This document shows positions 1 to 5,136 of a stretch of DNA of 5,136 nt, piece by piece; the first letter of the stretch is position 1, and each line of letters opens with the position of its first letter. Origin of the DNA: Betaproteobacteria bacterium. Lineage in GTDB: Bacteria > Pseudomonadota > Gammaproteobacteria > Burkholderiales > Casimicrobiaceae. The notes under the pieces were generated by a model that searched no databases, was not told where the DNA came from, and worked only from the letters and a program-made list of their open reading frames with translations. The stretch covers positions 1 through 5,136 of the forward strand of contig VBCZ01000450.1 of the NCBI GenBank assembly GCA_005889025.1, written 5' to 3'. A program made the translations under genes and the position numbers.

Positions 1-273
1 ACGCGGCCTAGGCATCTTAGGGATCTAATTGTCGGAGAGCACCTGGGGCGCCCTCGAGCGACGGCAAGCGCAAAGCTCCGGGCCGCGGTGGCAATTTGGG
101 GAGGGAAATGCCTGAATGTTTCGATAAAACGAGTCTTGGAGAGCGCGGAGGGGTATAAACAGAGCTTGCGCCCGTCGCCGCTTTGGTCAACAATTATGCC
201 AATGGTATTGCAAGCGCCGGATTTTTCCGGCGTAAAACAATGGATACATTCCTAAAAACACAACGGGACATCC
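1..273. other. Region upstream of the XRE gene, no confident gene
   Basis: No complete gene of convincing length is seen here. The plus frame that begins at base 1 stays open to a TAA at 253-255 (84 codons), so it could be the tail of a gene starting outside the window. Its translation matches no family I recognise, it uses rare-looking codons (AGG, CTA, ATA), and its third positions are less GC-rich than those of the genes downstream, so I lean to non-coding. A 16-codon ORF (108-158) follows a purine-rich GGGGAGGG stretch at 98-105. TATAAA at 154-159 resembles a -10 box but lacks a good -35 at the right distance. A hairpin lies at 214-233. I cannot choose a single promoter for the gene at 274. 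Confidence 0.5.
214..233 (+). other. Short perfect hairpin upstream of the XRE gene
   Basis: CGCCGGA at 215-221 pairs perfectly with TCCGGCG at 226-232 around a TTTT loop, with a possible G-T closing pair at 214/233. It lies about 40 bases before the GTG start. No T-run follows it on either strand, so it does not look like an intrinsic terminator. It could be a 5'-leader structure or an operator-like dyad; this is inference. Confidence 0.45.
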
Positions 274-669
274 GTGAAACTCTTTGACCGAGTTCTGAAT
301 CCGCGAGAGATTCGCCGCCGATTGGGCCTGAATCAAGAACAGTTCTGGACACAAATCGGCGTTACGCAAAGCGGGGGCTCGCGTTATGAAAGCGGACGCG
401 AAATGCCCAAGCCCGTGCGCGAGCTGCTACGACTCGTTCATGTGGAGCAGATCGATCTCTCACAGGTAAAGCGCGTCGACTTCGAGATCATCAGCTATCT
501 CAAGGAGTCGCACCCTGACCTTTATCGCAGCCTTCGGCGCGCGGTCCGCAGCAAGCACAAGCATCCCGATGGGGAACCCACGCTACTCGTAGACGATGAA
601 CTTTTGCCAGAACATGCCGCTGCGACGGAGGAGACAACTACCGCGCCGAGTCTAGTTCCGCGAACCTGA
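274..669 (+). CDS. XRE-type helix-turn-helix transcriptional regulator
   Basis: This 131-residue protein is probably a cytoplasmic DNA-binding regulator. Residues about 9-55 form a Cro/C1-like helix-turn-helix: REIRRRLGLNQEQF, then a turn (TQIGVTQSGGSRYE), then the SGREMPKP stretch typical of XRE domains. A second helical part (about 68-95, with YLKESHPDLYRSLRRAV) may serve dimerisation. The tail from about 97 is polar, acidic and Thr-rich and looks disordered. From memory, the first 95 residues resemble a compact regulator family common in betaproteobacteria, usually near 100 residues, so the tail here would be an extension. The start is GTG: the same frame has a TAA at 253-255, and GGGA at 265-268 sits five bases upstream as a modest ribosome-binding site. 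Its target is unknown; autoregulation is possible. ppsA follows on the same strand after 169 bases but seems to have its own promoter. The domain call is firm, the role is not. Confidence 0.88.
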   Translation: MKLFDRVLNPREIRRRLGLNQEQFWTQIGVTQSGGSRYESGREMPKPVRELLRLVHVEQIDLSQVKRVDFEIISYLKESHPDLYRSLRRAVRSKHKHPDGEPTLLVDDELLPEHAAATEETTTAPSLVPRT

Positions 670-778
670 GACGCGGCTCTGGCGCGGGCATGACTTAAGC
701 AATCGACGCCGAACGCGCGAGCATCGCAACCATCGCTCTATTCTCGCGGCCGACAGCGTTCCTTCGAAGTTCGCACGC

Positions 779-784
779 TAAAAT
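779..784 (+). promoter_or_regulatory. Candidate -10 element of the ppsA promoter
   Basis: TAAAAT at 779-784, in the context GCTAAAATGCG, matches the -10 consensus in five of six positions. It would start transcription near 791, giving a leader of about 48 bases before the ppsA ATG at 839. No good -35 hexamer is found 16-18 bases upstream, so an activator or a weak sigma-70 promoter is possible. The ppsA ribosome-binding site is GGAG at 830-833, five bases before the ATG. Confidence 0.45.
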
Positions 785-838
785 GCGCGCCTCCCTGCGC
801 CGCAATGGCTGCGCGGGTATGCACGACGCGGAGCGCGT

Positions 839-3223
839 ATGGCAGAACAGGAACGGGTGGTCGGGCTCGAACGTCTGCGGCTGAAGGACGTCGACCGAGT
901 CGGGGGCAAGAACGCGTCCCTGGGGGAAATGATCGGGCAGCTCGCCGCGAAAGGCATCCGCGTCCCCGGCGGATTTGCGACCACCGCGTTTGCCTACCGC
1001 GAGTTTCTTTCCGCAAACGGACTGGAACAACGCATCCGCGATGCGCTCGCCAACCTGAACATCGACGATGTGGAATCGCTGGCGCGCGCCGGCTCCGCGA
1101 TCCGCAGCTCGATGACTGCGGCAAAACTTCCCGACGCACTCGTGCGCGAAGTCGAAGTCGCGTACCGCACGCTGTGCGACGGTTCTCCTGAGACCAGCGT
1201 AGCGGTGCGTTCGTCTGCAACTGCCGAAGACCTGGCCGGAGCGTCGTTTGCCGGCCAACAGGAAACCTTCCTAAATATCAGCGGCTTAGATAATGTCCTT
1301 CATGCGATAAAGGAGGTCTTTGCGTCGCTTTACAACGACCGAGCGATCGCCTATCGCGTGCACCAGGGCTTTGCAGAAACGCCCATTGCGTTGTCTGCCG
1401 GCGTCCAGCGCATGGTCCGTTCCGACCTGGGTGCGGCCGGCGTGATGTTTACCCTGGACACCGAATCAGGATTCGATGGCGTTGTCTTCATTACCTCGTC
1501 CTATGGGTTAGGGGAGACCGTTGTCCAGGGCGCGGTTAATCCGGACGAGTTCTATGTCTACAAACGTGGTGCGCAGAACGGAAGACCGGCGATTCTGCGC
1601 AAAAATCTGGGTGCTAAGGCGATCAAGATGATCTTTGGCGACGACGGCTGTGCCGCCGCATCGGTGAAGACCGTCGACGTCGCGCCGAGTGAGCGCGCGC
1701 GTTTTTCCATCTCGGATGTGGAAATCCAGGAGCTTGCCCGTTACGCCATCGCGATTGAAAACCACTATGAAAGTCCGATGGACATCGAGTGGGGCCGCGA
1801 TGGGATCGACGGGAAGCTCTACATCCTGCAGGCCCGCCCCGAGACCGTGAAATCCAGGGAATCCGGGGCCGAGCGCTTGCGTCGATTTCGGCTCAAGCAG
1901 CGCTCGAAGGTTCTGGCGAGCGGTCGCGCCATTGGACAAAAGATTGGACAGGGCCCGGTGCGGCTCGTGAAATCATCGGCGGAAATGGACCGGGTCAAAC
2001 CCGGAGACGTCCTCGTCACCGACATGACGGATCCGGACTGGGAGCCGGTGATGAAGCGGGCGACGGCCATCATCACCAACCGTGGCGGACGCACGTGTCA
2101 CGCCGCAATCATCGCGCGCGAACTGGGGATCCCGGCGGTGGTCGGCTGCGGCGATGCGACGTCGGCGCTGCAGGAAGACCAGAGTGTGACGGTCTCCTGC
2201 GCAGAAGGGGATACGGGCCACGTCTACGAAGGCAAGCTCGATATCGAAGTCGTCGATGTCGCTATGGACGAGATGCCGCCGTCACCGACCAAGATCATGA
2301 TGAACGTCGGCAATCCCGAGCTCGCGTTCGAATTTCGAAAGCTCCCCAACGAAGGCGTCGGCCTCGCCCGGCTGGAATTCATCATTGCCCGCAGTGTCGG
2401 CGTGCATCCCAAGGCGCTGCTCGAGTACGAATCACAAGCGCGCGATCTCAAGGCACAGATCGACGAACGCATCGCGGGTTACCCGTCTCCGACCGAGTTC
2501 TATGTCTCCAAGATCGCTGAGGGCGTCGCGACCATCGCCGCGGCGTTCTGGCCGAAAAAAGTGATCGTTCGACTTTCCGACTTCAAGTCCAACGAATATT
2601 CGAACCTGTTGGGCGGAGTCGCCTACGAGCCGCACGAGGAAAACCCGATGATCGGTTTTCGCGGCGCATCGCGCTACATCGCGCCGGAGTTCTACGATTG
2701 TTTCGCGCTCGAATGCATGGCGCTCAGGCGCGTGCGCGATGACATGGAGTTCACCAACGTCGAGGTCATGATCCCGTTTGTGCGCACCCTCGCCGAGGCC
2801 GAGCAGGTCGTTGCCTTGCTGAAAAAGAATGGCCTCGAGCGCGGCCGCAACGAGCTCCGGGTCATCATGATGTGCGAGATCCCGTCCAATGCGATTCTTG
2901 CCGACCGTTTCCTGGAGCACTTCGACGGCTTTTCCATCGGTTCCAACGACATGACGCAACTCACTCTTGCCGTCGATCGCGACGCCGGAGGCCCAATTTC
3001 GGCAAGCTTCGACGAGCGCGACGACGCAGTGAAGGCGATGTTGTCGATGGCGATCGACGCGTGTCGCAAGGCGGGCAAGTACGCCGGCATTTGCGGACAG
3101 GGGCCCTCCGACCACCCTGACCTGGCTCAATGGCTGGTCGAGCAGAAGATCGAAAGCATCTCGCTAAATCCCGATACCGTCGTCGAGACGTGGCTGGCAC
3201 TGGCGAAGGACAACGCGGCCTAA
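839..3223 (+). CDS. ppsA: Phosphoenolpyruvate synthase (pyruvate, water dikinase)
   Basis: This 794-residue cytoplasmic enzyme converts pyruvate, ATP and water to phosphoenolpyruvate, AMP and phosphate, the entry step of gluconeogenesis from pyruvate or lactate. The length is almost that of the E. coli enzyme (792). The N-terminal nucleotide-binding domain (about 15-340) has VGGKNASLGE at 21-30 and RSSATAEDL at 124-132. The swivelling phosphohistidine domain (about 385-460) has GGRTCHAAIIARELG at 416-430, in which His421 carries the phosphate and Thr419 matches the residue modified by the PpsR regulator in E. coli. The C-terminal pyruvate/PEP barrel (about 480-790) has RLSDFKSNEY at 578-587, GSNDMTQ at 701-707, and CGQGPSDHP at 752-760 with the proton-donor cysteine 752. 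ATG at 839 follows GGAG by five bases, and the protein starts in register with homologues. All key residues are present, so it should be active. No ppsR is adjacent. No clear terminator follows the TAA. Confidence 0.98.
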   Translation: MAEQERVVGLERLRLKDVDRVGGKNASLGEMIGQLAAKGIRVPGGFATTAFAYREFLSANGLEQRIRDALANLNIDDVESLARAGSAIRSSMTAAKLPDALVREVEVAYRTLCDGSPETSVAVRSSATAEDLAGASFAGQQETFLNISGLDNVLHAIKEVFASLYNDRAIAYRVHQGFAETPIALSAGVQRMVRSDLGAAGVMFTLDTESGFDGVVFITSSYGLGETVVQGAVNPDEFYVYKRGAQNGRPAILRKNLGAKAIKMIFGDDGCAAASVKTVDVAPSERARFSISDVEIQELARYAIAIENHYESPMDIEWGRDGIDGKLYILQARPETVKSRESGAERLRRFRLKQRSKVLASGRAIGQKIGQGPVRLVKSSAEMDRVKPGDVLVTDMTDPDWEPVMKRATAIITNRGGRTCHAAIIARELGIPAVVGCGDATSALQEDQSVTVSCAEGDTGHVYEGKLDIEVVDVAMDEMPPSPTKIMMNVGNPELAFEFRKLPNEGVGLARLEFIIARSVGVHPKALLEYESQARDLKAQIDERIAGYPSPTEFYVSKIAEGVATIAAAFWPKKVIVRLSDFKSNEYSNLLGGVAYEPHEENPMIGFRGASRYIAPEFYDCFALECMALRRVRDDMEFTNVEVMIPFVRTLAEAEQVVALLKKNGLERGRNELRVIMMCEIPSNAILADRFLEHFDGFSIGSNDMTQLTLAVDRDAGGPISASFDERDDAVKAMLSMAIDACRKAGKYAGICGQGPSDHPDLAQWLVEQKIESISLNPDTVVETWLALAKDNAA

Positions 3224-3299
3224 AGTTGTCGTCGTTGAATTGTCGTCAAAGTCACCGCGTAAGCCATACGGTCGATTGACAGGCGCAGTGCGGCGGCGC

Positions 3300-3368
3300 G
3301 CAATCGCGGAGGATGAAGGAAGCCGCGATTCTGCGAGTCGAGCTCGGGCGCTCGCGACTCGCGATTGC
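3300..3368 (+). promoter_or_regulatory. Alternative RNA stems over the start of the YgfX-like gene
   Basis: GCAATCGCG at 3300-3308 is perfectly complementary to CGCGATTGC at 3360-3368 (9 bp). The inner part of the same left arm, AATCGCG (3302-3308), is also complementary to CGCGATT at 3324-3330 (7 bp), leaving the GGAGG/ATG region in a 15-base loop. A third stem, GCGAGTCG (3333-3340) with CGACTCGC (3355-3362), can form beside the short stem but competes with the long one. The start codon at 3313 is enclosed in both folds. A TTGACA at 3276-3281 might be a -35 box, but the expected -10 (CGCAAT, 3299-3304) is poor. Regulation of translation is inference; GC-rich CGCGAT words are common in this region, so chance is possible. 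Confidence 0.3.
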
Positions 3369-3768
3369 ATTTGTCTGCGCGGGCACGATCGCGACCATGG
3401 CGCTCATCGCGTGGTTGCCCGGCGACGCGGGCCTTCGCGCGTTTGGCGTACTTATCACCGGTGCACACGGGCTCGCGTCGCTTCGCGTCTGGGGACTGCG
3501 GACATCGCCGCGCTCGATTGTCGCGATCGAGGTCGGCGCAGACAATCACGTCGCATTGACCGAGCGAGGAGGGCGCCGCATCGAAGGACGGGCGGGCGCG
3601 GACTGCTATGTCGGGGCGTCGCTGACGACGCTGGTTGTATGTGGCAAAAGCGCATTCGCCTCGCGCGCTACGGCGATCCTTCCCGATATGCTGCCGGCCG
3701 AAGATTTTCGCCGCCTCAGGGTGCTGTTGCGGTTCGGCGAACCCGGCAAGAACCCGCCTGCGAGCTAA
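3313..3768 (+). CDS. Small two-helix membrane protein, YgfX-like
   Basis: This 151-residue protein has a short N terminus, two hydrophobic helices (about 16-35 and 40-58) joined by a tight turn with WLPGDAG, and then a soluble part. That is the layout of the YgfX family (E. coli YgfX, about 135 residues). The C-terminal stretch AILPDMLPAEDFRRLRVLLR (121-140) resembles the family's ending, where an acidic turn precedes a W/F-R-x-L-R-x-x-L helix. In E. coli, YgfX is encoded with SdhE, a flavinylation factor for succinate dehydrogenase, and has been described as an inner-membrane toxin (CptA) acting on MreB and FtsZ; that role is debated. No sdhE gene lies here. The ATG at 3313 directly abuts GGAGG (3308-3312), an unusually short spacing, and a TGA at 3277-3279 rules out longer versions. 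It lies 89 bases after ppsA and may be cotranscribed. The family assignment comes from recalled similarity and is moderate. Confidence 0.75.
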   Translation: MKEAAILRVELGRSRLAIAFVCAGTIATMALIAWLPGDAGLRAFGVLITGAHGLASLRVWGLRTSPRSIVAIEVGADNHVALTERGGRRIEGRAGADCYVGASLTTLVVCGKSAFASRATAILPDMLPAEDFRRLRVLLRFGEPGKNPPAS

Positions 3769-3775
3769 CATTTTT

Positions 3776-3804
3776 GTCGTCATTCCCGCGCAAGCGGGAA
3801 TCCA
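3776..3804. repeat. dRS3-like dispersed inverted repeat
   Basis: ATTCCC (3782-3787), eight bases, then GGGAAT (3796-3801) exactly fits the ATTCCC-N8-GGGAAT pattern of the neisserial dRS3 repeat. Similar GTCATTCCCGCG...GCGGGAATCC elements are scattered in many beta- and gammaproteobacteria. The arms extend to a perfect 8-bp stem (3782-3789 with 3794-3801) closed by a GCAA tetraloop of GNRA type. It sits eight bases after the stop of the YgfX-like gene and in the gap between two convergent genes, a common location for such elements. No T-run follows on the plus strand, so it is not a classical terminator, although it could protect transcript 3' ends. Reading through it gives the well-known spurious peptide words SSFPRKRESIE and IQWIPACAGMT. 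Confidence 0.8.
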
Positions 3805-3936
3805 TTGAATTCGGTATGAACCGGGCACATGGTTTGCAGATTGAGCACAGTATGGGGGTGCGGGCCGTGGGCGAGCCCATGACAAGTTTGGCCGGACTGA
3901 CGGCAATTTATCCAATGAACTTGCGATATGGCACAA

Positions 3937-4704
3937 CTACGTGCCGCTCAACCACGCCTGTCCGTCGATCACGCCGCCGCTTTCGGACTTTGCCTGCCCG
4001 CATAGCAGATGCAGATACAGAGGAACGAACGCGTCGGGCGGCGGAAGCCTGCTGACGTCGTCGCCCGGGTGCGTTTGCGCGCGCAGTGGAGAACACATCG
4101 GACCCGGAACCACCCCATTGACGCGAAGGTTGAGGTGGTTCTCCCACTCGTCGGCCAGGATCGCCAGCAGCGCGGACAGGCCCGCTTTGGCGACGGCGTA
4201 GGCGCCCCAGTACGCCTTGGGCTCCTGTCCTCGAGTATCGAGCGTGAATGTCACGCTCGCGTCGGGAGCGGAGCGCAGCAGAGGAAACAGCGCGCGAGTA
4301 AGGCCGAACGGCGCAAGCAAGTCGACGCGCAAGGTCGATGACCACGCTTCGAAAGACTGATGTTCGATGGGCCCAAGCGATCCCAGGATCACCGCGGTAT
4401 GCACGATGGCATCGATGCGACCGTGTTGCGAGTGCAGGGCGCTTGCAACGTTGGCAAAGTCTTCGGCGTTTGCCGCCGCGAGATCGAGCGGAAGTATCGT
4501 CGGCTCGGCGCCGCCATCCGACACGATCTCGTCGTACAGTGCTTCCAGTTTTCGCACTACGCGGCCGTGCAGCACCACCGTGGCGCCGCGCGCAGCGCAC
4601 GCGCGCGCAAGGACCCGCCCAAGCCCGCCGCTGGCGCCGGTAATGAGGACGACGCGCTCGTCCAATCGAGTGCTCGCGCCGGCGGAAGGATGAGGCAGCG
4701 GCAT
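3937..4704 (-). CDS. SDR-family NAD(P)-dependent oxidoreductase, YciK-like
   Basis: This 255-residue protein is a classical-length short-chain dehydrogenase/reductase with a Rossmann fold. The cofactor motif TGASGGLG is at residues 22-29, and HGR at 46-48 ends the second strand; an Arg there often goes with NADP(H). The Y-x3-K pair is YAVAK (Tyr169, Lys173). Motifs such as KAYWGAYAVAKAG, the ADEW stretch (184-187), RVNGVVPGPM (194-203) and VPLYLHLL (227-234) follow the order seen in E. coli YciK. Two catalytic-tetrad positions differ: the Ser 13 residues before Tyr169 is Asp156, and the Asn of the N-S-Y-K tetrad aligns with Asp128. The NAG motif reads TAV (103-105). The substrate is unknown and activity may be altered. 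The ATG at 4704 has no strong ribosome-binding site, and no other ATG exists before the cofactor motif. The gene converges on the YgfX-like gene and diverges from the tRNA unit. Confidence 0.92.
   Translation of the reverse strand: MPLPHPSAGASTRLDERVVLITGASGGLGRVLARACAARGATVVLHGRVVRKLEALYDEIVSDGGAEPTILPLDLAAANAEDFANVASALHSQHGRIDAIVHTAVILGSLGPIEHQSFEAWSSTLRVDLLAPFGLTRALFPLLRSAPDASVTFTLDTRGQEPKAYWGAYAVAKAGLSALLAILADEWENHLNLRVNGVVPGPMCSPLRAQTHPGDDVSRLPPPDAFVPLYLHLLCGQAKSESGGVIDGQAWLSGT
4239..4259. repeat. Perfect 9-bp inverted repeat inside the SDR gene
   Basis: CGAGCGTGA (4239-4247) and TCACGCTCG (4251-4259) are exact reverse complements separated by three bases. The 21-base element lies in the SDR reading frame, over the strand that leads into the substituted active-site serine position (residues about 149-156). 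It would form a strong hairpin in the mRNA. It may be a chance result of coding constraint in GC-rich DNA, and no function can be assigned. Confidence 0.6.
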
Positions 4705-4730
4705 GTCGCAGTCCGGATCGATGGCAGCCG

Positions 4731-4752
4731 ATCATATCGGAAAACGGTTTTC
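4731..4752 (-). promoter_or_regulatory. Candidate SDR promoter with overlapping dyad
   Basis: On the minus strand TATGAT (plus positions 4736 down to 4731) matches the -10 consensus in five of six positions and would start transcription about 20 bases before the SDR ATG at 4704. TTGCGA lies upstream, but with a 14-base spacer, too short for a normal -35. In that spacer the plus strand reads GAAAAC (4740-4745), one base, GTTTTC (4747-4752), a perfect 6-1-6 dyad that could be a repressor site. Promoter and operator are both inferred from sequence alone. Confidence 0.4.
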
Positions 4753-4802
4753 GCAACGGACGCCGGAGACGATGGAAGATAATCATGAAACGTCGCGCTG
4801 GT

Positions 4803-4831
4803 TTGCAATGGGTGTCCGCGCCCCGTATAAT
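4803..4831 (+). promoter_or_regulatory. Sigma-70 promoter of the tRNA-Ala/tRNA-Glu unit
   Basis: TTGCAA at 4803-4808 and a perfect TATAAT at 4826-4831 are separated by the ideal 17 bases. The bases right after the -10 (TCGCGGC, 4832-4838) form a GC-rich discriminator, the feature that makes stable-RNA promoters sensitive to ppGpp and growth rate. Transcription should begin near 4838, shortly before the first tRNA at 4847. This is the best promoter in the window. Confidence 0.85.
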
Positions 4832-4846
4832 TCGCGGCTCGTTTGT

Positions 4847-4922
<76 letters not shown>

Positions 4923-4946
4923 TCTATCCGTTCGGCATCGCGCCTC

Positions 4947-5022
4947 GTCCCCATCGTCTAGAGGCCTAGGACATCACCCTTTCACGGTGAGTACCGGGGT
5001 TCGAATCCCCGTGGGGACGCCA
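4947..5022 (+). tRNA. tRNA-Glu (anticodon UUC)
   Basis: A complete 76-base cloverleaf is visible. The acceptor arm GTCCCCA (4947-4953) pairs with TGGGGAC (5012-5018), followed by discriminator G (5019) and an encoded CCA (5020-5022). The anticodon stem TCACC/GGTGA (4974-4978, 4986-4990) encloses CTTTCAC with anticodon TTC at 4981-4983, reading GAA and GAG. The T-loop is TTCGAAT. It shares the promoter before tRNA-Ala. Downstream, ACGCA/TGCGT (5047-5051, 5055-5059) could form a small stem, but without a T-run, so the end of the transcript is not defined. Confidence 0.98.
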
Positions 5023-5091
5023 GTTAGATCATGTAGTTAAAAGGCAACGCAGGCTGCGTCCTGTCTAGCCACCCCACAATCGCGGGCGCGT

Positions 5092-5097
5092 TAGAAT
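5092..5097 (+). promoter_or_regulatory. Candidate -10 element before the last gene
   Basis: TAGAAT at 5092-5097 matches the -10 consensus in five of six positions and ends six bases before the ATG at 5104. If it is used, the transcript would begin at or almost at the start codon, meaning a leaderless mRNA; this fits the lack of a ribosome-binding site. No convincing -35 hexamer is seen 16-18 bases upstream, so confidence is low. Confidence 0.35.
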
Positions 5098-5103
5098 CGC
5101 GCC

Positions 5104-5136
5104 ATGCTTCCCGCCGAGGACGACCCCACAGTCGCC
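5104..5136 (+). CDS. Start of an unidentified gene, cut by the window edge
   Basis: Only 11 codons are visible (MLPAEDDPTVA). The frame is open to the edge and a -10-like TAGAAT lies just upstream, which supports a real start, but there is no Shine-Dalgarno sequence. The visible residues are too few to name a family. Confidence 0.4.
   Translation, partial: MLPAEDDPTVA

Noticed and set aside
214..233. Hairpin as an intrinsic terminator
   Set aside because: The T stretch is in the loop, and no T-run follows the stem on either strand.
695..1258. A 187-codon minus-strand ORF before and inside ppsA, in the place where a divergent ppsR would be expected
   Set aside because: The translation does not resemble PpsR and is low-complexity Arg-rich antisense of ppsA.
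1789..2520. A 243-codon second-frame ORF inside ppsA
   Set aside because: Arg/Gly-rich out-of-frame translation of a firmly identified gene, with no recognisable domain.
2432..3130. A 232-codon minus-strand ORF inside ppsA
   Set aside because: Antisense shadow of high-GC coding sequence, with no domain and no start signals.
3220..3936. A minus-strand 238-codon frame opposite the YgfX-like gene
   Set aside because: It contains the IQWIPACAGMT words created by the dRS3-like repeat and otherwise mirrors the YgfX-like gene.
3240..4055. A plus-strand 271-codon frame overlapping the YgfX-like gene and the end of the SDR gene
   Set aside because: Arg-rich shadow frame that includes the repeat-derived SSFPRKRESIE and crosses two better supported genes.

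Overview
This window looks like an ordinary chromosomal stretch of a high-GC betaproteobacterium, probably Burkholderiales or a relative. The lineage call is an inference. It rests on the XRE-type regulator, which resembles a protein I recall as widespread in betaproteobacteria, the proteobacterial PpsA, the YgfX-like and YciK-like proteins, the tRNA-Ala(GGC)/tRNA-Glu(UUC) pair, and the high-GC third codon positions. I see no insertion sequence, prophage, CRISPR array, defence system or other obvious mobile element.

Layout from left to right. Positions 1-273 have no confident gene; they hold a stop-free frame entering from the left edge, a tiny potential leader ORF, and a compact hairpin before a GTG-started XRE-type helix-turn-helix gene (274-669, +). 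After a 169-base gap with a promoter-like -10 element comes ppsA (839-3223, +), a complete phosphoenolpyruvate synthase with all key catalytic residues. It is followed by a small two-helix membrane protein of YgfX type (3313-3768, +), whose start region can fold in two mutually exclusive ways. A convergent gap (3769-3936) carries a dRS3-like dispersed repeat. Then comes a YciK-like short-chain dehydrogenase/reductase on the minus strand (3937-4704), with two substituted catalytic-tetrad positions. A divergent intergenic region (4705-4846) holds a very good stable-RNA promoter that drives tRNA-Ala(GGC) and tRNA-Glu(UUC). The last bases (5104-5136) are the first codons of another gene with a -10-like element just before its ATG.

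Functional reading. The genes do not form one obvious pathway. ppsA is the gluconeogenic step from pyruvate to PEP. In many betaproteobacteria its regulator gene ppsR lies divergently next to it, but here that place is taken by the XRE gene. The YgfX-like gene lacks an sdhE partner in the window. The tRNA pair is its own transcription unit with a GC-rich discriminator typical of growth-rate and stringent control. I found no convincing new system. The items most worth checking are the alternative RNA folds over the YgfX-like start, the altered active site of the SDR protein, the dRS3-like repeat, and the dyad symmetries near promoters.
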